NCBI GenBank assembly: GCA_947630485.1
Contig: CANRHU010000008.1
Span: 1 to 64,000, forward strand
Direction of reading: 5' to 3'
Length of the DNA stretch: 64,000 nt
DNA from: an uncultured Lachnospiraceae bacterium
Lineage (GTDB): Bacteria > Bacillota > Clostridia > Lachnospirales > Lachnospiraceae
In this document: positions 1 to 11,400 of the stretch, piece after piece
How positions within the stretch are numbered: the first letter of the stretch is position 1
How the letters are laid out: each line of letters begins with the position of its first letter
Notes under the pieces: generated by a model
What the model saw: the letters and a program-made list of their open reading frames with translations, nothing else
Told to the model about the DNA's origin: nothing
Database searches by the model: none
Position numbers and translations under genes: made by a program

Positions 1-109
1 GGAAAATGTGTTATATTAACGGCATGGGAAACCACAGAGCAAAAGGCGGCTACCCTCTGATTTTATCGGAGGGGCTAACCCTCCAGACGAAAGAAAGGAG
101 GGCGAGCGG

Positions 110-202
110 ATGAATGTTACATACTCGGATCTATTCCAGTTTTGTATCTTTATCATTGCCCTTATTGGATTGTGCTATACAATCTTCAAGGGAAAGAAAT
201 GA
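110..202 (+). CDS. Holin-like small membrane toxin (type I TA candidate), 30 aa
   Basis: A 30-residue peptide with a short polar start, one hydrophobic helix (about residues 8-25) and a basic tail ending KGKK. This is the architecture of the small holin-like (Hol_Tox/Fst-type) toxins of Firmicutes type I systems. The site AAAGGAGGGCGAGCGG lies just upstream of the ATG. An upstream CCCTCC at about 80-85 could pair with that GGAGG and hide it. The stop codon overlaps the first base of a strong hairpin. The gene sits inside the inverted repeat and next to an integrase, which fits an addiction module of a mobile element. Function is inferred from size, hydrophobicity and context only. Confidence 0.6.
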   Translation: MNVTYSDLFQFCIFIIALIGLCYTIFKGKK

Positions 203-231
203 GCCGCCACTACTCGCAATAGTGACGGCTC
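200..231. terminator. Hairpin after the small-toxin ORF, possibly bidirectional
   Basis: GAGCCGCCACTA and TAGTGACGGCTC form a 12-bp stem with one G-T pair around a short loop, starting at the toxin stop codon. T-rich stretches are present but weak on both sides. It could end both the toxin mRNA and a convergent antisense RNA. Confidence 0.55.
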
Positions 232-507
232 GCCGTTTATAACGGTGTAACTTGCCATTGTTGAGGGTAGCCGCTTCTGTGGCTTTCCCTTTTCAATTCT
301 CAATATAACACATCCGGGATGACTTTTCAAGGGGTTTCGGTATTTTCGCGGGGTATTTTATAAGCCAACAGGAACGGCTTGCATAGATACTATTGCGGAA
401 TCGGGTCCCGAATAATACCACGGACAATGATATTATAGCATCCGGAGCCTGATTTCGCAAGGGGTGTATTTTTTATACCTAATTTTACGAATCAGGAGGA
501 AAAACGA
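232..507. other. Non-coding region upstream of the integrase
   Basis: It holds the right arm of the inverted repeat (263-313) and then AT-rich DNA with no convincing gene. A near-palindrome AATCGGG-T-CCCGAAT lies around 401-415, and several TAATA/TATTAT patches could serve as -10 boxes or recombinase/excisionase sites. The integrase ribosome-binding site AGGAGG is at about 495-500. Confidence 0.4.
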
Positions 508-1656
508 ATGAAAGCAAGGAAACTTCCCTCTGGTAGCTGGAATTGCAAGGTCTACTCGCACACGGAAAAAATCAAACTGCCGGACGGAACCACGAAAGAC
601 AAGCGGATCTATAAATCATTCACGTGTGATATTCTAGGCCTTCAGGGAAAACGCGCGTGTGAGAAGATGGCAGCGGATTGGGCGGAACACAAAGAAAAGG
701 AAATTTCACGTTCAGTCAAAGAAAAAGATTTTGGGAATATGACCGTAAAGGAGGCAATAGATAGATATATAGAAACTCGTGTTGCACTCAACCGCTCTCC
801 TACACCTATCAACGGCTATCGCATCATACAGAATAACGGATTTGAAGATATAATGGATATGAAACTAAAGGATATAGACGAGGTTATCCTGCAAGAAGCT
901 ATAAACATGGAATCCGGTCGGCAATTAAAGCGAAGGAAAAACGTGCCAAAAACGATCTCCGCAAAATGCGTGAAAAATGAATGGGGATTAATACGACCAG
1001 TCATACGAAAATATGCCAAAAGAATCTGCCTTGATGACATAGAACTGCCCACGTCAACGCCTCGCATGGTTGAACTGCCAGCAGCAATTGATGTCTTGCG
1101 CATAGTACACGGGACAGATATAGAACTTCCAGTTCTTCTAGCGGCATGGTTATCCTTTTCAATGTCAGAAGTTCGTGGACTGACAAAATCAAAATCCATC
1201 TCTGGAGGTTACATAATGATTCGTGAAGTCGTGGTTCGTGTTGGCAAAGAGTCGGTAAGAAAAGAACTTGCAAAAAACGAGGTAAGAAACCGTAAGCACA
1301 GAATACCGGTCTATATAAAGCACTTAATCGATAAAGTAGACGGCGATACTCTGGTGCCTATGACAGGGAATATGTTATACCACAAATGGATAGCATTGCA
1401 GGATCAAAATGGCATGAAACATATTACCTTCCATGATCTCCGACATCTCAACGCGTCTATAATGGCCCTGCTACGAATTCCGGATAAATATGCGCAGGAA
1501 CGTGGAGGATGGGCATCGGACAAGATAATGAAAGGAACTTATATGCAGACATTTTCTGACGAGAGGATTCATTTTGACGATGTAATGGATGAATACTTTG
1601 AGAAGATTATGGACAGTATGCAACACGAAATGCAACACGAAAAAGAAAAAGCCTAG
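508..1656 (+). CDS. int: Tyrosine recombinase/integrase of an integrated element
   Basis: A 382-residue phage/ICE-type tyrosine recombinase that would catalyse site-specific integration and excision. The N-terminal part (about 1-60) resembles the AP2-like DNA-binding domain of ICE integrases. A SAM-like core-binding domain follows (about 75-175), then the catalytic domain (about 190-350). Visible catalytic signatures are the first Arg in SEVRGL, the HDLRH box, a GGWAS segment and a Tyr in GTYMQ. The ATG is preceded by AGGAGGAAAAACGA. The gene is visibly more AT-rich than the chromosome to its right and runs toward the 3' end of a tRNA-Gly, so the rest of the element should lie to the left of the window. 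Confidence 0.9.
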   Translation: MKARKLPSGSWNCKVYSHTEKIKLPDGTTKDKRIYKSFTCDILGLQGKRACEKMAADWAEHKEKEISRSVKEKDFGNMTVKEAIDRYIETRVALNRSPTPINGYRIIQNNGFEDIMDMKLKDIDEVILQEAINMESGRQLKRRKNVPKTISAKCVKNEWGLIRPVIRKYAKRICLDDIELPTSTPRMVELPAAIDVLRIVHGTDIELPVLLAAWLSFSMSEVRGLTKSKSISGGYIMIREVVVRVGKESVRKELAKNEVRNRKHRIPVYIKHLIDKVDGDTLVPMTGNMLYHKWIALQDQNGMKHITFHDLRHLNASIMALLRIPDKYAQERGGWASDKIMKGTYMQTFSDERIHFDDVMDEYFEKIMDSMQHEMQHEKEKA

Positions 1657-1671
1657 TATTTTCTAGGCTTT
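1648..1671. terminator. Intrinsic terminator overlapping the integrase stop
   Basis: AAAGCCTAG and CTAGGCTTT form a 9-bp perfect stem around a TATTTT loop and include the integrase stop codon. A and T tracts flank both sides, so it may work in both directions, including for the facing tRNA gene. Confidence 0.7.
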
Positions 1672-1720
1672 TAGCGAGCGCGTGACGGGAATCGAACCCG
1701 CCTCTTCAGCTTGGGAAGCT
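1672..1720. other. Candidate attachment-site junction at the tRNA-Gly 3' end
   Basis: The recombinase gene ends about 20 bp from the 3' end of tRNA-Gly, the usual target of tyrosine recombinases. The recombined core should therefore lie in the tRNA 3' half. The matching direct repeat at the far end of the element is outside the window, so the exact limits are inferred. Confidence 0.4.
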
Positions 1721-1747
1721 GACATTCTACCAATGAACTACACACGC
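1677..1747 (-). tRNA. tRNA-Gly (anticodon CCC)
   Basis: Read on the minus strand this is a 71-nt cloverleaf. The 7-bp acceptor stem pairs GCGTGTG with CACGCGC (one G-T pair). The anticodon stem TCAGC/GCTGA encloses the loop TTCCCAA, giving anticodon CCC. The T arm carries GGTTCGATTCC. Position 73 is U, as usual for tRNA-Gly, and CCA is not encoded. A promoter lies just upstream on the same strand. Confidence 0.93.
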
Positions 1748-1768
1748 ATTGTCTTTCAGACAATAATG

Positions 1769-1796
1769 ATTATACCACACTTTTCGGATATTGCAA
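1769..1796 (-). promoter_or_regulatory. Promoter of tRNA-Gly
   Basis: On the minus strand TTGCAA and TATAAT are separated by 16 bp, with the -10 box about 20 bp before the mature tRNA 5' end. This matches a housekeeping sigma-A promoter. Confidence 0.7.
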
Positions 1797-1841
1797 GCAC
1801 CAAAATCCGTTTTTATAGTCTTCCGGATTCCGGTCTTATAT

Positions 1842-1963
1842 GTTTCTGATTTTGTACGATTCTGTTTTTGCACATTTCTGTTTTTGTACGATTCTGTTTT
1901 TGCACGTTTCTGATTTTGTGCGATTCTGATTTCGCACGTTTCCGCTTTCGCACGTTTCTGTGC
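1842..1963. repeat. 16-bp tandem repeat, about 7.5 copies
   Basis: Seven consecutive 16-bp units starting at 1842, 1858, 1874, 1890, 1906, 1922 and 1938, plus a partial eighth, follow the pattern GNTTCTGWTTTTGCAC with a few substitutions. There are no unique spacers, so this is not CRISPR. It lies between the tRNA promoter and the end of the beta-galactosidase gene, just outside the integrated element. Confidence 0.85.
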
Positions 1964-1977
1964 CGCTTTGATCCGCA

Positions 1978-2023
1978 GCAGACCGGAAGGAACCTGCCGT
2001 GCCTTTTGTTCCCTCCGGTCTGC
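1978..2023 (-). terminator. Hairpin downstream of the beta-galactosidase gene
   Basis: GCAGACCGGAAGGAAC and GTTCCCTCCGGTCTGC form a 16-bp stem with one mismatch, starting about 15 bp after the lacZ-type stop codon. No good T-run follows on the minus strand, so it may be a terminator or an mRNA-stabilising hairpin. Confidence 0.5.
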
Positions 2024-2037
2024 CCAGTTCTTTTCGT

Positions 2038-5559
<3,522 letters not shown>

Positions 5560-5573
5560 TTATGAAGAAAGTT

Positions 5574-5603
5574 TTGACAATCCGGGGATCTGTCCCTTAT
5601 AAT
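5574..5603 (+). promoter_or_regulatory. Consensus sigma-A promoter of the desulfhydrase-like gene
   Basis: TTGACA and TATAAT, both perfect, are separated by 18 bp. The -10 box ends 43 bp before the start codon. Confidence 0.8.
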
Positions 5604-5646
5604 CAGATAGAAGGAAAAACAAACCCATTCTTACAGGAGAAAACAT

Positions 5647-6843
5647 ATGAAAATCGAATCCTTAAAATCCGTTCCTGCCGGCTATACTGACACGCCTCTG
5701 GAGCCCATGCCGCGTCTTGCGGCGGCGCTGGGACTTGACGCGGCCCACTGCGGCCTCTACATCAAGCGCGACGACATGACCGGACTGGCCCTCGGCGGCA
5801 ACAAGGCCCGGAAACTGAACTATATCATCCAATACGCCCTCGAAAACGGCTACACGGCGCTTATGACCTTCGGCGGCGTCCAGACCAACCACGGCCGTCT
5901 TACCGCAGCCGCGGCGGTCCGTTACGGACTGAAACCGATCCTGGTGCTGAAGGGCCAAAAGCCGGATTATCTCTCCGGCAATCTTCTTCTGGACCGTCTC
6001 ATGGGAACCGATCTCTATTTCGTGGACACAAGCGCCGCAGACCGGCTCCCGGCCGCGGAGCAGGCCGCGGCAAAGCAGCAATATCTTGACAAATGCGCCG
6101 CGCAGATCATCGCCGACTACGAAGCGCGGGGCGACAAAGTCCTGTCCGTCCCGGTAGGCGGCCAGACCGTGATCGGCTCTGCCGGCTATGTCCAGGCAGT
6201 CCCGGAAATCATGGCGCAGATGAAAGCGCAGGGCATCCGGGCCAAATATCTGGTGGTCGGCTATGGCTCCACCGGCACTTTTGCCGGGCTCTGGGCCGGC
6301 GCGAAGTACTATCACGCGCCGTTTGAAGTGATCGGAATTCCCATCGAGCCGGACTTTCGGCCGATAGAGGAGACCGCAGCTTTCATCAATGAACTGAGTT
6401 CGTATTTTGAATTGGGATTTACCTGCGGGAAAGAGGAGCTGCATCTGGAATTCGGCTTCGGCGCCGCCGGCAGCAGTCCGTCCGGCAGCGCCAGCTTCGC
6501 CGGCAGCGATTCAGCCGGCTGCGGCAGCTGCGGCGGCAGCGCTCCGTCCGGCAGCTGCGGTTACGGCGGCATCGGTTACAACGAGCCGGACGCCGTCACG
6601 GAAAGCTATATCGAGCTGCTGGCCCGCACCGAGGCCATTTTCGTGGATCCCTGCTACACCGGCAAGGTGCTCCACGGATATATCGACCTGCTGAAGCGCG
6701 GCATCATCCGCGCGGAGGACGGCGCCATCTTCATGCATACCGGAGGCGCGCCGGGACTCTGGACGAAAGAACACCTGGATCATATGCAGGACGGCTACTG
6801 GAGCGATGAAGGAAAAGACCGGGCGCATGTGTTCAGACTTTAG
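5647..6843 (+). CDS. D-cysteine desulfhydrase family PLP enzyme
   Basis: A fold-type II PLP enzyme of the D-cysteine desulfhydrase/ACC deaminase family, which typically converts D-cysteine to pyruvate, sulfide and ammonia. The PLP-binding lysine is K53 in LGGNKARKL, and RDDMTG just before it is also typical. The ATG follows ACAGGAGAAAACAT. Conserved sequence runs to about residue 272 and resumes at about 313. Between them lies a Gly/Ser/Ala/Cys-rich stretch that I do not expect in the family, another low-complexity insertion. The gene stands alone under its own strong promoter. Substrate preference (D-cysteine or another amino acid) cannot be read from the sequence. Confidence 0.8.
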   Translation: MKIESLKSVPAGYTDTPLEPMPRLAAALGLDAAHCGLYIKRDDMTGLALGGNKARKLNYIIQYALENGYTALMTFGGVQTNHGRLTAAAAVRYGLKPILVLKGQKPDYLSGNLLLDRLMGTDLYFVDTSAADRLPAAEQAAAKQQYLDKCAAQIIADYEARGDKVLSVPVGGQTVIGSAGYVQAVPEIMAQMKAQGIRAKYLVVGYGSTGTFAGLWAGAKYYHAPFEVIGIPIEPDFRPIEETAAFINELSSYFELGFTCGKEELHLEFGFGAAGSSPSGSASFAGSDSAGCGSCGGSAPSGSCGYGGIGYNEPDAVTESYIELLARTEAIFVDPCYTGKVLHGYIDLLKRGIIRAEDGAIFMHTGGAPGLWTKEHLDHMQDGYWSDEGKDRAHVFRL

Positions 6844-6913
6844 CCTATCTCGACCGGCCAAAACACAGACGCAGCCGGTTCTTTCCCATGGACTCCTCTC
6901 TATGTAACGAAGC

Positions 6914-8089
6914 TTACTTTCTCACTGCCCCGGACTTTCTCGCGGCCTCGGCGACACGCTCCGCCACGTGGGGGGCCACCCGCGGATCCAGCGCGGACGG
7001 AATAATATACTCGGCGCACAGCTTCTCCGGCTCCACCAGCTCGGCGATGGCCTGGGACGCCGCAAGCTTCATATCATAGTTGATGTCGCGGGCCCCCGCG
7101 TCCAGCGCGCCGCGGAAAATTCCCGGGAACGCCAGCACATTGTTGATCTGATTCGGAAAATCGGAGCGGCCCGTGCCCATGACCTTGACGCCCGCCGCCA
7201 TGGCCTCGTCGTACATGATCTCCGGCACCGGGTTCGCCATGGCGAACACGATCGGATCCGTATTCATCTTTGCGATCATCGCGGGTTTTAAGGCGCCGCC
7301 GACCGACACGCCCACAAAAACGTCCGCGCCCTCAAGCGCCTCCGCAAGCCCGCCGCGGCGGTCCTCAAGGTTCGTGATCTCACAGAGCATCTTCTTGTGG
7401 TCCGCAATGCCGATGCCGCGGTCCTTATAGAGAATTCCGTTCTCATCACAGGCAATGATATGCTTCACGCCCGCGGTGAGCAGCATCTTAATGATGGCGG
7501 TTCCCGCGGAACCGGGACCGTTCAATACCACATGAATATCCCCGATCTGCTTGCCGACTACCTTGAGGGCATTGAGAAGGGCCGCCGTCACGACGATCGC
7601 CGTCCCGTGCTGGTCGTCGTGAAAGACCGGGATGTCCAGTTCCTCCTCCAGTCTTCTCTCGACCTCGAAGCACTTGGGGGAAGCGATGTCCTCCAGATTG
7701 ATGCCGCCGAACACGGGGGCAATCTGCTTCACGGCCTTGATGATCTCCTCGGTATCCTGCGTGTCCAGGCAGATGGGGAACGCGTCCACGCCCCCAAAGG
7801 TCTTAAACAGGATCGCCTTGCCCTCCATAACCGGAATCGCCGCCTCCGCGCCGATATTGCCAAGTCCCAGAACCGCTGTGCCGTCGCTGACGACGCCGAC
7901 CAAATGGCTCTTGGCGGTATATTTGAAAACATTCTTCTTATCCCTGGCAATCTCCTTGCAGGGTTCGGCGACGCCCGGCGTATACGCGATACTCAAATCA
8001 TCGCGGTTTTCCAGCTTCACCCTGCTGACCACTTCGATCTTTCCTCTGTGCTCACTGTGGAGTTTCAATGCTTCCTCGTAATAATTCAT
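6914..8089 (-). CDS. NAD(P)-dependent malic enzyme
   Basis: A 391-residue short-form bacterial malic enzyme that decarboxylates malate to pyruvate with reduction of NAD(P). The N-terminal malic domain includes YTPGVAEPC and the metal-site segment FHDDQHGTAIV. The C-terminal NAD-binding domain carries the glycine-rich NGPGSAGTAI. Length matches the short form without a phosphotransacetylase domain. It is transcribed alone toward the convergent desulfhydrase-like gene, with a short GC hairpin between them. The cytosolic role is anaplerosis or NADPH supply; cofactor choice is uncertain. Confidence 0.93.
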   Translation of the reverse strand: MNYYEEALKLHSEHRGKIEVVSRVKLENRDDLSIAYTPGVAEPCKEIARDKKNVFKYTAKSHLVGVVSDGTAVLGLGNIGAEAAIPVMEGKAILFKTFGGVDAFPICLDTQDTEEIIKAVKQIAPVFGGINLEDIASPKCFEVERRLEEELDIPVFHDDQHGTAIVVTAALLNALKVVGKQIGDIHVVLNGPGSAGTAIIKMLLTAGVKHIIACDENGILYKDRGIGIADHKKMLCEITNLEDRRGGLAEALEGADVFVGVSVGGALKPAMIAKMNTDPIVFAMANPVPEIMYDEAMAAGVKVMGTGRSDFPNQINNVLAFPGIFRGALDAGARDINYDMKLAASQAIAELVEPEKLCAEYIIPSALDPRVAPHVAERVAEAARKSGAVRK

Positions 8090-8169
8090 GGCTTCTGTCC
8101 TCTTTCTTTCCGACCGTTTCGTCCGTTTCTCACATACCTGTAAATGCCGCTTGCAGGGCTTTCCGTACT

Positions 8170-8198
8170 ATTCTATAGCAGAAAGCGGCTCTTGGCAA
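8170..8198 (-). promoter_or_regulatory. Promoter of the malic enzyme gene
   Basis: On the minus strand TTGCCA and TAGAAT are separated by 17 bp, each one base from consensus. A leader of about 75 nt would follow. Confidence 0.7.
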
Positions 8199-8272
8199 GC
8201 GCCGTTTTATTCGGTCTTCCTTTGGAAATTTACTTTTTCACTATTTTCTTCCGCAATTTCCGTTCAAAACGG

Positions 8273-8301
8273 TTGAAAAAGACACGGTCAGATGGTAAAC
8301 T
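8273..8301 (+). promoter_or_regulatory. Promoter of the hybrid histidine kinase gene
   Basis: TTGAAA and TAAACT are separated by 17 bp. The predicted start of transcription, near 8308, coincides with the first strand of the leader stem described next. Confidence 0.55.
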
Positions 8302-8305
8302 CTTA

Positions 8306-8410
8306 GGGAAAACCTATCATCCCGTTTTTCCGCTTTTGCGCAAATTCAAAAGGCGGCATCCTATGACCATGACCGTACGGTCCCATTACCCGAAATACCG
8401 GGGTTTTCCA
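8306..8410 (+). ncRNA. Candidate structured leader RNA of the sensor kinase
   Basis: GGAAAACC (8307-8314) can pair perfectly with GGTTTTCC (8402-8409), closing a domain of about 100 nt that ends some 10 nt before the AGGAGG. Inside are a strong arm CCGC-TTTTG / CAAAA-G-GCGG (8330-8356), the self-complementary GACCGTACGGTC (8371-8382) and a small CCCG/CGGG arm. This layout resembles a riboswitch or attenuator aptamer, but I match it to no known class. Confidence 0.4.
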
Positions 8411-8432
8411 AATAACTAGGAGGAATCTCTTT

Positions 8433-11400
8433 ATGAAAAGAAAACGCCTGCTGTGCTTTGTAGCGGCGGCCGCGCTGCTGCTCTCATCCTGTCTCTCCGC
8501 GTGGGCCGCGGAAATGACAGCGGAACAGCCGGAAGTTCTCCGCGTGGGCTTCTTCGCCTTCTCCGGATATCACATCATAGAGGAAGACGGCCGCCGAAGC
8601 GGCTATGGCTACGAATTCCTGCAGCGTCTCGCCATTCACGGCGGCTGGTCCTATGAATATATCGGCTACGACGGCTCCTATGCCGAGGCGCTGGATATGC
8701 TGCGCAGCGGCGAGGTGGACATCGTCACCTCCGTCTCCAAAACAGCGGAGAGGGAGGAGGAATTCCTCTTCTCCGATCAGTCCATCGGCGTCAACTCCAC
8801 CATTTTTACCGTAAAGGCCGGAAATCAGGATATTGTGGAGGGCGACTACGCCACCTACGACGGCATCACCGTGGGCATGCTTGAGGGCAACTCCAAAAAC
8901 GCCAATTTCGAGCGGTTCGCCGGGGAACACGGCTTCTCCTTCCGGCCGGTATATTTTGCCGGCCAGGACGAACTTACCGCCGCCCTTCAAAACGGTTCGG
9001 TGGACGCCGCTGTGACCGGCAGTCTGCGGCTTCTGGAAGATGAATGGCTGCTGGAATCCTTCGACGCCAGCCCCTTCTACATCTGTACCAGGAAGGACCG
9101 CAAGGAGCTGATGGACCGGATCAACTCCGCGATCAACGATATGGATCTCCACGATCCCAACTGGCGGGATACCCTTCATGAGACGTATTATTCCACCGAC
9201 CAGGGCGGTTCGATTATCATGAACGCCGGTGAGCGGGCTTTTCTGGAAGAACACAGCGCCTCGGGCGTTCCCCTCAAACTGCTCTTTAACCCCGACCGGG
9301 TTCCCTACTGCTATTTCCGGGACGGCGAGGCCCAGGGCATCCTGCCTGCGATCTTCGATGTCCTCGCCCGGCGCCTGGGGCTGAACTACGAATTTATCCC
9401 GGTAAAGGACCGGAAAGAATACTATGACCTCCGCGCGGCGGGGGCGGCGGATATTGTGCTGGACTTCACCGGCGATTACTATCTGGCGGAGGAAGAAGGC
9501 TACAAAATCACGGTTCCCTATTTTCATACCAACTTCGCCCGTCTGACCCTGGACGACTTTACCGGGACGACAAGCCGGCTGGCGGTGCTGGAACGCGCAG
9601 ACGCCATCGACAAGCTGGTCGCCAGCCGTTACAGCGAAGATATGCTGATCCGCTTCCCCAATACGGAGGAGTGCGTCCAGGCGGTGATTGACGGACAGGC
9701 GGACACCGCCATCCTTTACTCCTACACCGCCGAACAGTACGCCCGGCAGGATGTCCGCAACCGCCTGACTTCCGTCGTTTTCGGAGATACCTCCCTGTCT
9801 TACGCCGTAGCAAACAGCGTCCACGGCGGCCGCTATCTGCTCTCCCTCCTGGACAAAGGAGCTGACAGTTTTACCGACGCGGAGCTGGACGCCATCCAAT
9901 CCCGCGAGATCAGCGCGGGACGGGACGACAGCGTCAGCCTGACCGCCTTTCTGTACCGGAACCCCTTCTACAGCGTATTGGCGGTTTTCTTCTTTCTTCT
10001 GCTGCTCTTCGCGATAGCCATGCTGGTAATCCGAACCCGCAACCAGCGGCAGTTAAAGAAAAAGATTGCCCAGGCCACCAGCGAACTGCAGGAAAAGACG
10101 GAGGAGCTGACCCGCGCCCTTCAGGCGGCGGACGCCGCCAACCGGGCCAAGACCACATTTCTCAACAACATGTCCCATGACATCCGCACACCGATGAACG
10201 CCATCATCGGATATACGGCGCTGACCACCACCCACCTGGACAACAGGGAACGGGCCCAGGACTATCTGGCCAAAATCGCCCAGGCGTCCAACCACCTGCT
10301 CTCCCTCATTAACGACGTGCTCGATATGAGCCGCATCGAGTCCGGCAAGGTTACCATCAGCGAACGGCCGGAGAATCTGGCTGATATCCTGCAGAGTCTG
10401 CGCAATATCATCCAGTCCGACATTCACGCCAAAAATATGGAGCTGTTCATCGACACGGTGGATGTGACGGACGAGGAGGTCTACTGCGACAAGCTGCGGC
10501 TGAACCAGATTCTTCTGAATCTGACCTCCAACGCGATCAAATTCACTCCCGCGGGCGGCACAGTGGCCGTCCGGATTACCCAGAAGCCGTCACGCTCCAG
10601 AGAGCGCGGCCTCTATGAATTCCGGATCAGCGACACCGGTATCGGCATGAGTCCGGAGTTTGCCAAGACGGTGTTCGATCCCTTTACCCGGGAACAGACC
10701 TCCACGGTCAGCGGCATCCAGGGTACCGGCCTCGGCATGGCAATCACCAAGAATATCGTGGACATGATGGGCGGCACCATCAGCGTGGAGAGCGAGCCGG
10801 GGAAAGGCACCACCTTCACCGTAAATCTGGAACTGCGCTTCTCCGCCGCGCATCAGGAGATGGATCCCATCGCGGAGCTGAAGGGCTTTCGGGGACTCGT
10901 GGTAGACGACGATATGATCTGCTGCCAGAGCGTGTCCAAGATGCTCCGGCAGATCGGAATGCGCGCGGAGTGGGCCCTGTCCGGCCGCGAGGCCATTGCC
11001 CGCACCACAGAGGCCGTGGAGCTTATCGATCCCTTTGAGGTCTACATCGTAGACTGGTCCATGCCGGAACTGAGCGGCATCGAAACCGTGAAGCAGATCC
11101 GCAAAATCGTCGGGCACGACTCCCCCATCATCCTCATGTCCGCCTATGACTGGTCGGACATCGAGCAGGAAGCCCGCCAGGCCGGCGTCACCGGATTTAT
11201 CAGCAAGCCGCTCTTTGCCTCCGACCTGCACCACACTCTGGAGCGCAGCCTGGGACGCGCCGCGGAGGATATGCCTGTGAAGGAAAGCGCGCTTCCGCAG
11301 GAGGAAAGCTTCGCGGGCAAACGCATCCTTTTGGCCGAGGACAATGAACTGAACCGGGAGATTGCAACCGAAATTCTGAAAGAAGCCGGTTTCCTGATCG

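Larger units (their letters stand above)
6..313. repeat. Large inverted repeat enclosing a small-toxin locus
   Basis: The outer 12 bases ATGTGTTATATT at 6-17 recur exactly, inverted, at 302-313. The arms continue imperfectly inward, and GGCGGCTACCCTC at 45-57 faces GAGGGTAGCCGC at 263-274. Each outer arm also contains an extended -10 sequence (TG-T-TATATT), so the two ends could be convergent promoters for a toxin mRNA and an antisense RNA. The same arms could pair in a read-through transcript and close the toxin mRNA end to end, as in several type I toxin-antitoxin mRNAs. A small mobile element with terminal repeats is an alternative. Confidence 0.6.

Noticed and set aside
1842..1963. CRISPR array
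   Set aside because: The repeats are contiguous 16-bp units without unique spacers, and no cas genes are present.
8302..8432. c-di-GMP (GEMM) or other named riboswitch
   Set aside because: The characteristic conserved GEMM bases are absent; only the general layout is riboswitch-like.
8484..9899. A 471-codon frame antisense to the sensor kinase
   Set aside because: It mirrors the GC-rich third codon positions of an unmistakable kinase gene; it lacks family signatures and a proper RBS.
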